Program-made: the position numbers and the translations under genes | From: Lysobacteraceae bacterium SCN 69-320 | Lineage (GTDB): Bacteria > Pseudomonadota > Gammaproteobacteria > Xanthomonadales > Rhodanobacteraceae | Length of the DNA: 64,000 bases | Assembly (NCBI GenBank): GCA_001725155.1 | Contig: MEFP01000008.1 | Coordinates: 1 to 64,000, forward strand | Direction of reading: 5' to 3' | Notes under the pieces: generated by a model | Told to the model about the DNA's origin: nothing | The model's database searches: none | Seen by the model: only the letters and a program-made list of their open reading frames with translations | Part shown: positions 1 through 8,440 of the stretch, one piece after another | Numbering within the stretch: the first letter of the stretch is position 1 | Layout: each line of letters begins with the position of its first letter

Positions 1-579
1 GTACTGGCTGCCGCGGTCGGTATGCATGATCACGCCACGTGGCCGTTTGCGACGGAACAGAGCCATTTTCAGCGCGTCACAGACCAGCGTGGCCGTCATG
101 CGGTCGGACATCGACCAGCCCACTACTTTGCGCGAGAACAGATCCAGTACGACGGCCAGATAGAGCCAACCTTCGTCCGTACCGATGTAGGTGATGTCGC
201 CAACCCAGACCTGATTCGGTCCAGCGGCGGTGAAGTTCTGCTGCAGCAGGTTCTGCGCCACCGGCAGCGAGTGGTTGGAGTTCGTCGTCGCCTTGAACTT
301 CCGGGCGGCCTTTGCCCGCAAACCTTGTCGGCGCATGCTCTCCGCTACCTGCCGTCGACCGACACTCAGGTGGCGTGCCAAACGTGGCGCGCCTGCGCGG
401 CCCTTCCTTGCATCGAACTCCGCCCGCACTCGTGCATCCAGCGCTGCTCGGGCCTGCGCCTGATGGGACGGCGTCCGGCTTCGCCAGGCGTAGTAGCCGC
501 TCGGCGATACCTTCAGCACCCGGCACATCAGCCGGACCGCAAATTCTCCCTGGTGTGCATGTATCGTCGCGTACTTCAC
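1..579 (-). CDS. IS3-family transposase OrfB (3' end beyond window)
   Basis: This is the DDE integrase subunit of an IS3-family element. It is read in the -1 frame from OrfA and would normally be made as an OrfAB frameshift product. The first 193 codons are visible and run off the left edge. A GTG at 579 overlaps the OrfA stop. The N-terminal HTH_21-like part (SGYYAWRSR) is followed by the rve catalytic core with the first Asp in VGDITYIG, then [11 protein letters not shown] and the second Asp in HTDRGSQY. The catalytic Glu lies outside the window. The family call is certain. Whether the element is intact cannot be judged. Confidence 0.9.
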   Translation of the reverse strand, partial: MKYATIHAHQGEFAVRLMCRVLKVSPSGYYAWRSRTPSHQAQARAALDARVRAEFDARKGRAGAPRLARHLSVGRRQVAESMRRQGLRAKAARKFKATTNSNHSLPVAQNLLQQNFTAAGPNQVWVGDITYIGTDEGWLYLAVVLDLFSRKVVGWSMSDRMTATLVCDALKMALFRRKRPRGVIMHTDRGSQY

Positions 580-884
580 TTCGGCTGCTTCGCGAAGTAC
601 GCCGCCGCCTTTTTTAGGAACGCAACTTCCTCCTCCAGACGCGCAACCTCTCGCTTGAGCCGAGCGGTCTCCGATTGCTGTAAACGCTGCGTTTCCGCAT
701 CCTCTCCCAGCTGCTGCGCCTTGGCTCGCCATGCGTACAACTGCGCAGGCTCCAAGCCCAGATCACGCGCCACTGCCGGAACCCCGTCTCTCACTGCACG
801 CAACAGCGCCTGATGTTTGAACTCCGCGCTGAAGCGCTTGCGTTCCGCCTTGCCTTCTGATTTCTTCCTGCTCATCTGTCTCAC
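576..884 (-). CDS. IS3-family transposase OrfA
   Basis: This 102-aa protein is the DNA-binding subunit of the same IS3 element. It has an HTH_Tnp_1-type N-terminus ([15 protein letters not shown], then a second helix [15 protein letters not shown]). A leucine-zipper-like coiled coil at about residues 65-95 ends in [14 protein letters not shown], the usual OrfA tail where the OrfA-to-OrfB frameshift occurs. Its stop overlaps the OrfB GTG. The element ends close to the stop of the broken gene at 908-1450. Confidence 0.9.
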   Translation of the reverse strand: MRQMSRKKSEGKAERKRFSAEFKHQALLRAVRDGVPAVARDLGLEPAQLYAWRAKAQQLGEDAETQRLQQSETARLKREVARLEEEVAFLKKAAAYFAKQPK

Positions 885-907
885 TCCGGATTGCGATATT
901 GAATCGC

Positions 908-1450
908 TTATCCGGGTGTCCGAGAAGCAGGGGCAGGATCATCCAGCGCGCACACCTTGATGTAGTCCTTGGTGAACGCGCCTGGGGCCATCGCGGAGTT
1001 CCGCTCGTTGATGGTCCAGCAAGTCGTCCGATGCAAGGGCAGGTAGCCTGGCGAGGGATCGCGTTCGGCGTTCACCACCAGGCCTTCCGGGTGCGCTTTC
1101 AACCAGTTCAAGTAGGCGTCTTCGCCGTCGCGAAAGACCCAGGCGCCGCTTCCGGTTCGCTGAGGATCGACCCGTTGTACGACGAACCCCAGCCTGGTGA
1201 GCAGGCGCTTGACCGTGTTCGTGCCACCCCGAAAGTCGGCGGAGGAAAGCGGTTCCCGCTCGGGGAATTGCAGACCGTATGCCACTCCGGCGGTCGCCTT
1301 GCTGTCTTAGGTGCGGCCGTTGTGCGCGACCAGATACCGCCGGGCCTGCCCGAAGCCGTACTTTTCGCGGAATTTCTCCGGCGTCATCCGGTCGCACAGG
1401 TCCATTGCGGCCACAACCTTCGCGGGGTCCGTCAAGTCTGAAAGGCGCAT
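908..1450 (-). pseudogene. ScoMcrA-head-like protein broken by an in-frame stop
   Basis: The 181-codon reading frame is interrupted at codon 48 by a TAA (1307-1309). The upstream half ends YLVAHNGRT and the downstream half resumes DSKATAGVAYGLQFPER in the same frame. The intact paralogous region in the protein at 26018-27136 reads [20 protein letters not shown], so the stop replaces the conserved Tyr of YDSKA by a single base change. The first ~95 residues resemble the N-terminal head domain of ScoMcrA-type HNH endonucleases. The C-terminal part (YLNWLKAHPEG...LHRTTCWTI...GAFTKDYIKVCA) is an uncharacterised module that I recall from small stand-alone proteins. The start is the ATG at 1450 (MRLSDLTDP). 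A real nonsense mutation is assumed, but a sequencing error is possible. Confidence 0.7.
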
Positions 1451-1741
1451 GCGTTTTCTCGCAGTAGGTTGAGTAGACGACTGCTGCCGGGGGGCACTTC
1501 TCCCAGCCAGCTTCGCCGAGCGTCCCGAGACTGGGGGCGTGAGAATTTGGCGGCGCTCTCGGTCGTACACCTCAGGCGCGGTTGCCCCGGATGGGCCGCT
1601 CGGTTCCAGTCCTGGGCTCGCGGTCCTGGTTGCGAACCCGCGCTGAACACCGACAGGTCGCTGCTCCCAAAATCCCCCGCGCCGCTCTTGACGGCCTCCG
1701 GTACCTCGCTAGGTTGGGATTGAACCCACTGGAGCCTTACT

Positions 1742-2374
1742 ATGTCGCCGGATTTTCGAGACTGGAGCAACCCGAACGCCATCGCGCGCCTGAGTGCAGC
1801 GGAAACGCGTTATCTCGTCCACAGGACGCTGGAGGCCGCGAGCCCAGCCACACGCCCATGGCCGTGGCGCAACCCAGCAGCGGTGTGGGAGAGCCTGGCG
1901 GCCGATTTTGATCGCGTGGCGAATGACGCAGACGCATCGGACGCGATGCGGGATTTTGCAGCAGCGGTCGTGCGCGGCCCCCGCGTCCACGGCGCGAGCA
2001 TCCTGGTGGCCGCCGCCGGCCTCCACGGGCGCGAGGCCGAGCGGGCGATGCGGGACGCTCTGGAGAGGGCAAGCAGGCTGCATACGGCACGATTCCAGTG
2101 GGTGGACCCGACGAAGGCACCGCCGCCGCAGATCTTCCCCCGGTGCTTCTGCACGCGCTGGCGCGCCAGCGCCGCAGCTCGTCCCCGGACGGATGGATCC
2201 CGTGAGCGGCCGGCGGCGCGGGAGCTCATGAATGGCGGGCGTGCCCTACGCATAACCGGTGGTCTCGCAACGAGAGCGTTGCAGCCCGCGAGCAGTGGGA
2301 AGAATGGGAAGCCTGGGAAAGCCGGGGGGCGGGCAGCATCCCACCTGCGCGCACATGAGGTCAGCGAGCTCTGA
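1742..2374 (+). CDS. hypothetical protein, probably frameshifted near codon 120
   Basis: I do not recognise this protein. The first ~125 residues look like a genuine alpha-helical protein (MSPDFRDWSNPNAIARLSAAE..., later ILVAAAGLHGREAERAMRDALERASR). GGAG lies 8 nt upstream of the ATG. After about position 2105 the composition becomes unnatural (CFCTRWRASAAARPR). Another frame continues sensibly from there (DEGTAAADLPPVLLHALARQ) to a TGA at 2203-2205. A one-base indel near 2105 would give a protein ending at 2205. The opposite-strand frames here are less plausible. Confidence 0.4.
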   Translation: MSPDFRDWSNPNAIARLSAAETRYLVHRTLEAASPATRPWPWRNPAAVWESLAADFDRVANDADASDAMRDFAAAVVRGPRVHGASILVAAAGLHGREAERAMRDALERASRLHTARFQWVDPTKAPPPQIFPRCFCTRWRASAAARPRTDGSRERPAARELMNGGRALRITGGLATRALQPASSGKNGKPGKAGGRAASHLRAHEVSEL

Positions 2375-2433
2375 CATGCTGGGGGATGAAGTGCTGCTTT
2401 TTACCTGCCACGGCTGTCTCCCGGTGGTTCAAT

Positions 2434-2682
2434 CTACGGCTTGGGTCGGGTCTTCTGCGTCAGCGTGCTGGCCGCTACTTTTCTCGTGGCTGCCTTGGTC
2501 CGGCCGTCGTTCAGGGCCTTGGCGGCTACCGTCGCTACCCGCTTCGACGTGGTCTTTGCCGTACCGGCCTGCGCCAATGCACTCGCTGCAACGGTCTTGG
2601 CTGCCTTGCTGGCAGTGGGGCTTCGCAGAATTCCGGATGCCGTTGTCGCTACCCGCTTACTGGTTTTTTCGCCTTTTGCCAT
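2434..2682 (-). CDS. small basic protein made of two internal repeats
   Basis: This 82-aa Lys/Ala/Thr-rich protein starts MAKGEKTSKRVATTASGIL. It consists of two diverged ~35-residue repeats: K-T-S-K-R-V-A-T-T-A...K-A-A-K-T-V-A-A-S-A-L-A-Q, then K-T-T-S-K-R-V-A-T-V-A...A-T-R-K-V-A-A-S-T-L-T-Q. Small proteins of this layout are common in proteobacterial accessory regions and are normally left hypothetical. The high basic content is compatible with nucleic-acid binding, but no fold is proven. It is a lone gene, with the next gene on the same strand about 500 bp away. Confidence 0.6.
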   Translation of the reverse strand: MAKGEKTSKRVATTASGILRSPTASKAAKTVAASALAQAGTAKTTSKRVATVAAKALNDGRTKAATRKVAASTLTQKTRPKP

Positions 2683-3177
2683 GGTCTTCTCCGGCTTGAC
2701 GCTGCGTTTCGATGAACTCGTCTAGTTGGAATGCGGCGGCCTTTATTGCTGAAATCCGCGGAGGCGACCGCCGGCAGCTGACGAAAACAACGGTCTGCCC
2801 GTAGTGTGCAAAACCTCGCACCCGCCTGACAGTGAAACCGCTCGTTCGCGTGCAGACGGCACCGAGTCTGCCCGAACATTCCGAGGATCGAATCGGCAAA
2901 CACCCGACTCGCGTCTAGGAAGATTCCGATAAAAGGTCTCGGTTGTCATGGTGCACAACGGCGTCTCATCCCTTAAGACAACACGGCCGGTCGAGGCCGC
3001 GTGTGGGCCGGCCTCGCTCGATCGTTTGAAGCTGATCTTGGGTCTCTATCCTCGGCCGTCCGCTAAGCCTCAGCAGAAACTCAAGTGAAACTACAGCGAG
3101 AGCTTCTCCGTTCCCTTCGACCTGGCTGAAGCGTGCTGATGCCCTTCCAGCGGAGCTGGGTTGGCGGCTGAAGGTGA
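2683..3177. other. stretch without a convincing gene
   Basis: About 495 bp lie between the repeat protein and the end of the kinase gene. Short minus-strand frames exist (for example 2743-2958), but they lack a ribosome-binding site and recognisable protein composition. I see no repeat, RNA or terminator I can support. Confidence 0.5.
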
Positions 3178-5379
3178 TCAGTTCTTGACTCCTCTGCACT
3201 GGGGAAAGCGCGAGCAGCCCCAAAAGAAGCTCCCGGCGCGAGAGCCTTTGCGGGCTTGGCGCCGAACCATGACCGCGCTGCACACTGGACAAGTTGGGGT
3301 GGATGGCGGCGCGGGAGAGTTCCAAGCGGGCAAAGACGGTACCGCAAGGGAGGTGGGGCCGGGAGGCCGCGCCGGCGGCATCGGTGCCGGCGGCGCGGGC
3401 GTTGGGACAGAAAGCTTGAGGGCGCCGGGTGGCGGCACCTTGACGCCCACCGTGGCGCAATCTCGCGCCGCGCGTGCACGGTCGGACAGCGCCTGCGCCA
3501 ACGCGGGTGCCGGAGACGCTTTGCCGCTGGCGAACCTCGACGGTGCGGTCTGCAGTGCGGCCAGCCCGGCTCGAAGTTTGTCCTGCAACTGGATACGTTT
3601 GCTGGCAGCCGCGGACCTCAACGCGTCTTCGGCTTGCCGTTCCGTTGGATCCGGCGCAGGGTTGTACCTGAACTTTGCTTCCTGCTCGCCGCGCCACTTG
3701 AGCAATTTCTGAGTCAGCGCTTCCCCGAATCCGGGCACAGCCATGACCTTGGCGAAATCGACGTCCGCGGCTGATTCGATCCCGAAAGACGCCAGCGCCG
3801 CCATCTTGGCCTGACCAATGCCGGATATCTTCACCCGACGCAGCAGGCAACGATCCAGGAAGGCGTGCAGTTGCCGACCCTTCCGGTTCGCCTGCAGGTT
3901 CGCCAGATCGCGGGAAAGTTTGCCTTCCACCTGGGGATACTCTGCGATGCAGTTCTCCAACTCGTTGCGCAGCACCAGCAGTTCGGTGAACCCGACCCGT
4001 TGAAGATGCGCCAGAGAGGCCGCCCGTACGCGGTTGTCGGCTTCGCTGTAGGCCTTCAGCAACGGCGAGGCGTCGAACGTTGCGGTGCCGATTCGGAACA
4101 GGCCTATCACGGCGAGAACAACGCCGAAGACTGCGCCGGCTCCCCCGTTGGCGAAGCCGACCAGGGCCGCCAGGATGAGCAGCCCGCCAAACAGTCGGGC
4201 AAAGGTCTGCTTGGTTCTGGCAGCGGTGAGCGCCGGGAGTGCAGGGCCCGGATCGCCAGTCCAAACGGGAACCACGTCTTCAGGACGGGGAAGCGTTGCC
4301 GCACGAATGGCGGCGGCGATCGCGCCGAAGTCAAATGGGCCACTCGGCACTTCGGGGCGGCGGGCGACCCACGAATCGAGGCTCGGGGGGAACATGTCCA
4401 CGCCCGACTGGCTGACGATGCGGCACCACGGACAGCTTTGCGCGGAATGCGGGAAGTAGTGGGTGGGCGCAGAACCGCAGCGACGCAGGCTGGTTTTCAG
4501 CTGCTCCAGAAGGTGAACCCACGTGGCCGGGCTCGGGCGCGCGTCGGGATCGAGGCCGAACGCCGCCTCGAAGGCCGATGCGACCGGCGGAGGGAAATCG
4601 CTGAGTTGTACCGACGCCGGCGGTGGCGTCGTCCGGGTTGCGCTCTGCCGCACCGTGGAGTAGGCGAAGCGGTGCTGCGCGATGGCTTGCCCTAGCGAAA
4701 GGTCCGCACCGCTGTAGCGACCCATGTACGGATGCTTGCCCATGGCCAGCAACTGAAAGATCACCACCGCCAATCCAAAGTTGTCGTGCGCGTGCGTGCG
4801 CTCGACGCGGCTCAGCTCCTTGCCGTGAAGTTCCGGAGGCGTGAAGTCTTCGGTGCCCACCACGCACGGGTAGGCGCGGCCGTTCGCGGTGAACTGAAAA
4901 CTGTCCGCGTCGATTAGCGTGACGGTGGCGTTGTTGGCTACGAGCACGCCCGAATGATTGAAGTCCCCGATGACGCAGTCGGTTTGATGTACCGTCGCCA
5001 CCGCGCGCGCGGCGTTCTGGGCAGCTTGGACCAGAAAGCGGTAGTCGGCCTGCGGAAACTGGATCTTTCGAGATTTGGGGCTGTACAGCTCGTGGATGGG
5101 CCGGTATCCCGACACCAGCCGCATCGCAAAGCCGGCGAACGCGCCCGACCCGTCGGTGGCCAGCGCGGTCGGGAACGCGACGAGCGTGGTGCGTTCCGCG
5201 AGCCGGCTCTCGACCATGGCGCGCACTTTTCCTTCGCGCGACGATCGGATCGCCTCTTTGTAGATCTTCACAGCGAGGCCGGCTTGCTCGGGCAGGGCGT
5301 ACACGTCGCCTTCCCCTCCACGGCCAAGAGGTTTCCCGAGGGCCGTGCGCTTTCCGGCGATCTGAACGGAACCGCTCAT
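3178..5379 (-). CDS. TerY-P triad protein kinase with HhH and topoisomerase-type zinc finger
   Basis: This 733-aa predicted Ser/Thr kinase is the third gene of a vWA/PP2C/kinase triad. It has a G-loop GRGGEGDVY (~residues 18-26) and the ATP Lys in AVKIYK. The catalytic loop is altered (VIGDFNHSGVLV in place of HRDLKPxN), and the metal motif reads DADSF instead of DFG. A Cys/His cluster ending SCPWC (~325) is followed by two hydrophobic segments (~395-430), a helix-hairpin-helix region (ISGIGQAKMAALASFGI...VPGFGEALTQKLL, ~515-560) and a C-terminal topoisomerase-I-type C4 zinc finger (CPVCSAVMVRRQ...WGCSRFPQC). The chosen ATG overlaps the phosphatase stop as ATGA, so longer frames upstream are rejected. 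The family is known from Ter-linked stress systems and phage defence. The substrate is unknown. Confidence 0.85.
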   Translation of the reverse strand: MSGSVQIAGKRTALGKPLGRGGEGDVYALPEQAGLAVKIYKEAIRSSREGKVRAMVESRLAERTTLVAFPTALATDGSGAFAGFAMRLVSGYRPIHELYSPKSRKIQFPQADYRFLVQAAQNAARAVATVHQTDCVIGDFNHSGVLVANNATVTLIDADSFQFTANGRAYPCVVGTEDFTPPELHGKELSRVERTHAHDNFGLAVVIFQLLAMGKHPYMGRYSGADLSLGQAIAQHRFAYSTVRQSATRTTPPPASVQLSDFPPPVASAFEAAFGLDPDARPSPATWVHLLEQLKTSLRRCGSAPTHYFPHSAQSCPWCRIVSQSGVDMFPPSLDSWVARRPEVPSGPFDFGAIAAAIRAATLPRPEDVVPVWTGDPGPALPALTAARTKQTFARLFGGLLILAALVGFANGGAGAVFGVVLAVIGLFRIGTATFDASPLLKAYSEADNRVRAASLAHLQRVGFTELLVLRNELENCIAEYPQVEGKLSRDLANLQANRKGRQLHAFLDRCLLRRVKISGIGQAKMAALASFGIESAADVDFAKVMAVPGFGEALTQKLLKWRGEQEAKFRYNPAPDPTERQAEDALRSAAASKRIQLQDKLRAGLAALQTAPSRFASGKASPAPALAQALSDRARAARDCATVGVKVPPPGALKLSVPTPAPPAPMPPARPPGPTSLAVPSLPAWNSPAPPSTPTCPVCSAVMVRRQARKGSRAGSFFWGCSRFPQCRGVKN

Positions 5380-6146
5380 CGGCCCGAAATCAGAATCAGC
5401 GTCTTGTCGTCGTCGGTGCGCTCGCACAGCTTGGGGCCGTCGAGGTACCGGCCCAGTGCTTCGGAGAGAGCCACCAGGCACCCGGCGCTCGGTGCGTCGT
5501 CAACGGCTTTGAGCATCGGGTTGAAGAAGCGAGCGTAAGGCTGCTGGGTTTCGTGTTCGAGCGCGACGGATTCCAGCCCGTCGGAGAACAACGCGAAGGC
5601 GTCGTGTTCCAGCGGGCGCCGAACGACATGCAGTCTAGCTTCCGGATCGTCGGTGACGAAGTAAGTGGTCGAGGCGAATTCGCCGTTCTCCGGCCAACAC
5701 AACGCCTCCCAGTTCCCGTCGTACCTTCGGCCCACCAGTGCGCTGTCGCCGATCTGCAACGTCATCACCTGGTCGTCGAACACCACCAGCACGACCAAGG
5801 TTGCGGCAAATTGACGGCGCGTGAGTTCGCGCCTCGCAGCGGCTAGGTTCAACTGATCGCGCAAGTCGTCCAGCCAGTCCTTGACCGTTTCGCCGTCGGG
5901 GAGGCAATCGTTCTCGGAAAACCACCTGCGGAATGCCGACAGGAAGTGGCGGCAAACCACGGACGCACCTTCGCCGCCGTGGCTGGCGCTTCCAGCGCCG
6001 TCCGACACGATTGCACAAAGCGAGCGGGCGCCCCCGCGGACGCCGTAGGCGTCTTGCTTTCGGGTGCCGAGCCGCTGATGGGAGGTGCCGATGCGCGACG
6101 CAGAGGCCCATCGCCAGCGGCGATCAGCCTGCAACGGCCCACCCAT
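5376..6146 (-). CDS. PP2C-family Ser/Thr phosphatase of the TerY-P triad
   Basis: This 256-aa metal-dependent phosphatase presumably opposes the kinase encoded just downstream. Its PP2C motifs are QDAYG near the N-terminus, [17 protein letters not shown] (metal-binding Asp-Gly), FSDGLES, and a C-terminal DDDKTLILI (distal Asp). I chose the ATG at 6146 ([11 protein letters not shown]) because the upstream extension only re-reads vWA coding sequence. This start overlaps the vWA gene by 23 nt, and the stop overlaps the kinase start, so the three genes look translationally coupled. An exact start a few codons further in is possible. Confidence 0.85.
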   Translation of the reverse strand: MGGPLQADRRWRWASASRIGTSHQRLGTRKQDAYGVRGGARSLCAIVSDGAGSASHGGEGASVVCRHFLSAFRRWFSENDCLPDGETVKDWLDDLRDQLNLAAARRELTRRQFAATLVVLVVFDDQVMTLQIGDSALVGRRYDGNWEALCWPENGEFASTTYFVTDDPEARLHVVRRPLEHDAFALFSDGLESVALEHETQQPYARFFNPMLKAVDDAPSAGCLVALSEALGRYLDGPKLCERTDDDKTLILISGR

Positions 6147-6801
6147 CCGGTGCTGCGGGATTGGGCAAAGCTGGCGTGTCGCCCGGATTGGATTGCGAAA
6201 CCGCGCTGAGCGAGCTGGACAGCCACGCGAAGAGCTCACGGAACGCCAGACCTTTCAATTTCAGAGGTTGCCGGACGGCAAGCTGAGCCAGCGTAGACAG
6301 GTCGGCACCCTCCACACCCACCGCGAAAAACATGAACTCTTTGCGTTCTTCACCTGCATGAACTTGGCGGCGCGCCTCGACCCAACTGTCCGTCGGCGCC
6401 CCATCCGTGATCAGGAAGACCCACGGCCGGTAGTATTTGATTCCATTGGCGCGGTAGCGGTTCTTGCGCTCGCGCAGCAGTTCCAGGGCACGAACCACCG
6501 CTTCGCCCATCGGTGTGCTGCCGTTGGCTTCGAGCATCTCGGGGTAAAAGCCGTCCACCGTCGTGAAGTCGGATCGGAGGCTGACGGGGCCGAACGTCAT
6601 GACGGCGAGTTCCACGCGCTTGGCGGCCAAAGCATCGGCGTGGAGATCCTCCTTGAAAAACTGCAAGCCGTCGTTGAGTTGCCGGATCGGCTCGCCGCGC
6701 ATCGACGCCGAGGTGTCCAGCAGGAGTACGACCGGGCACCGTTGTTCGGGATTCTCGGCGAACTCAGCGTCGGCAAACGGTTGCTGTTCAAAGCTCTCCA
6801 T
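6124..6801 (-). CDS. terY: TerY-like von Willebrand factor A domain protein
   Basis: This 225-aa vWA protein opens the triad operon. The MIDAS residues are visible: DTSASMRG (DxSxS, Asp29), the Thr of GSTPMGEA, and the Asp of LITDGAPTD. It is a cytoplasmic protein with no signal peptide. AGAGGGA-type Shine-Dalgarno bases (agaggga) lie about 6 nt before the ATG at 6801, which supports this start over an upstream one. In known TerY-P systems the vWA protein is thought to be a scaffold or ligand sensor for the kinase/phosphatase pair. Genes of this type in mobile islands have been linked to anti-phage defence. Confidence 0.85.
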   Translation of the reverse strand: MESFEQQPFADAEFAENPEQRCPVVLLLDTSASMRGEPIRQLNDGLQFFKEDLHADALAAKRVELAVMTFGPVSLRSDFTTVDGFYPEMLEANGSTPMGEAVVRALELLRERKNRYRANGIKYYRPWVFLITDGAPTDSWVEARRQVHAGEERKEFMFFAVGVEGADLSTLAQLAVRQPLKLKGLAFRELFAWLSSSLSAVSQSNPGDTPALPNPAAPDGWAVAG

Positions 6802-7158
6802 CGAAGTCCCTCTGTTTAGTTTTGAAGTGTCGCGCCGGCAGTCCCCGATGCAGGGACCGAGCCAAGCTCGGCTGCTGGCGACGGCCGCAACACAGCCTAT
6901 TGCGCGCGCGTGCTGTCCGGAAAAGCCGATCCAGCGGCCTTTCCGTATCCCGATCTGTTTAAGGGAATTGGCGGCTTTTGGCAAAAATCGCCACGCCGTC
7001 TCATTTGTTCGCGTTGTTGACCTCTGCGCGGCGACGCGACGCATCCGAGTTCGGCATCTCTTGAGCGTACATCGCACGCTCCAGTGAGCGTCTCGACGGC
7101 GAACGCGCTCAGTCTGGACTACGCGCGAACGGGCTACGGCGGGTCGGAGCGATAGGTC
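6802..7158. other. intergenic region upstream of the TerY-P triad
   Basis: These 357 bp separate the triad from the XRE gene. The triad promoter should be here, on the minus strand just above 6801. I could not pick out a convincing -35/-10 pair or hairpin. The frames present are overlapping shadows with no supporting features. Confidence 0.4.
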
Positions 7159-7530
7159 TCAACCGTTCTGGTCGGGTTTCGATCGCGTTCGCTGCTGTAT
7201 CAGCTCTGCGATGCCGGAAAGAACGGTCTGCAATGCCGCCGCTGCCGACGGGTCGTCGCCGGACAGTTGGACCACCAGGCGTGCGAGATCGGCCGGCGAC
7301 GCACCCGACTCCGGCTCGTGGCTGTCTAAACCGGCATATCGGCATAACGCGCTTATCGGGGCCGTAAGTCGTTTACGCTTGCCTCGCAACGCGCGGCTGA
7401 TCTGGGGTTGGGGAACCCCGGTTTCCCTTGCTACGTCAAGCTGCGTGTGTCCGAGAGCCTTCATTCGCGCCAGCAGCGCGGCGGGCAACCGTCCGAGTTC
7501 TGGATGTGGTGTGGAAATCTTTACAGGCAT
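7159..7530 (-). CDS. XRE-family HTH regulator, divergent from the OGG-like gene
   Basis: This 123-aa protein has a Cro/C1-type helix-turn-helix at about residues 20-60 (GHTQLDVARETGVPQPQISRALRGKRKRL). A C-terminal helical region (LARLVVQLSGDDPSAAAALQTVLSGI) probably serves for dimerisation. The start used is MPVKISTPHPELG. An in-frame start up to 39 nt further upstream cannot be excluded, and no clear ribosome-binding site precedes either. The gene is divergent from the OGG-like gene across a short AT-rich gap (about 7531-7588), so it probably autoregulates and controls that gene. Confidence 0.75.
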   Translation of the reverse strand: MPVKISTPHPELGRLPAALLARMKALGHTQLDVARETGVPQPQISRALRGKRKRLTAPISALCRYAGLDSHEPESGASPADLARLVVQLSGDDPSAAAALQTVLSGIAELIQQRTRSKPDQNG

Positions 7531-7588
7531 ATAAGCATAAAATACACTGATTTTCAGCCCCATTTCCAATCAGGCGCCTTCGAATTCC

Positions 7589-8440
7589 ATGAGCCCCCAA
7601 GTCGCCAGCGTGTATACCGGAAGCATCGGCGTGAGCCTGGAGCTGCCTCCGGCCGACGCCGAAGTGGTCCCGGGCGTTCGGTGGGGCGCGGTGGAGGCGT
7701 TTCCGACTCCGGCATATTGGGCCTATCAAGTCTTCGCACGGCGGTTGGAAAACCGAGTGGTCCGCTACAAGCTTGGGAGCACGCTTCGCGAGGAACTTGG
7801 CGCTTGCTTGCTGGGTGGGCACGGCATCCCCGCCAAAGTCGGGGTCGGAGCCTTTCGCCATTTGCGATCGAAGGGGGCTTTCGAGGGAGCGCCATCCGAG
7901 GCCTGTCTGTTGGCCTGGTTGTCCGAACCGTTGGACGTGGAGGGGCGCGCGGTTCGATACCGTTTTGCGGGGCAGAAGGCCAAGTATCTGGCCGGTACGC
8001 TGGCCGCCCTCAACGAGGGCGAATTACGCGGCTTGAGCGGTGTTCAACTGCGGAACCGGCTGGTTGGTCTCCCGGGGGTGGGTTACAAGACCGCATCATG
8101 GGTCGCCAGGAACTGGCTGGACGCGGACGACGTCGCCATCCTGGACATCCACATCTTGAGGGCGGGGGTCATCGCTGGGTTTCTGGACTCCGACCTGACG
8201 GTGGAGCGGCACTACCTGGAGCTGGAACAGCAATTCCTGAGGTTCAGCACCGGCCTGGGGGTTCGCGCATCGGAGTTGGACGCCCTCATCTGGCTGGAGA
8301 TGATGTCCGCGCCGCGTTCGGTGAGCAGCGTTCTGAGCGCCCTGCCAGACAGCCGATTCAAGTCGCGGCACGCGCCGCTAAAGCGGCGCGCCAACAATGG
8401 CCACGCCGACGCCATGCAGCTCGCCTTGCTCGTTCAATGA
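7589..8440 (+). CDS. OGG-like HhH DNA glycosylase/AP lyase
   Basis: This 283-aa protein has the HhH-GPD core of the 8-oxoguanine glycosylase superfamily. LVGLPGVGYKTASWVARNW carries the Lys nucleophile position, and AILDIHILRAG the catalytic Asp, at about residues 158-195, so it looks catalytically competent. The N-terminal half lacks a recognisable OGG1 N-domain. OGG-like enzymes also occur as accessory genes of type IV CBASS beside QueC-like genes, and here too a QueC-like gene lies close by. The 3' end overlaps the nitroreductase gene tail-to-tail by 63 nt. The substrate (oxidised or deaza-modified guanine in DNA or nucleotides) is inferred. Confidence 0.75.
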   Translation: MSPQVASVYTGSIGVSLELPPADAEVVPGVRWGAVEAFPTPAYWAYQVFARRLENRVVRYKLGSTLREELGACLLGGHGIPAKVGVGAFRHLRSKGAFEGAPSEACLLAWLSEPLDVEGRAVRYRFAGQKAKYLAGTLAALNEGELRGLSGVQLRNRLVGLPGVGYKTASWVARNWLDADDVAILDIHILRAGVIAGFLDSDLTVERHYLELEQQFLRFSTGLGVRASELDALIWLEMMSAPRSVSSVLSALPDSRFKSRHAPLKRRANNGHADAMQLALLVQ

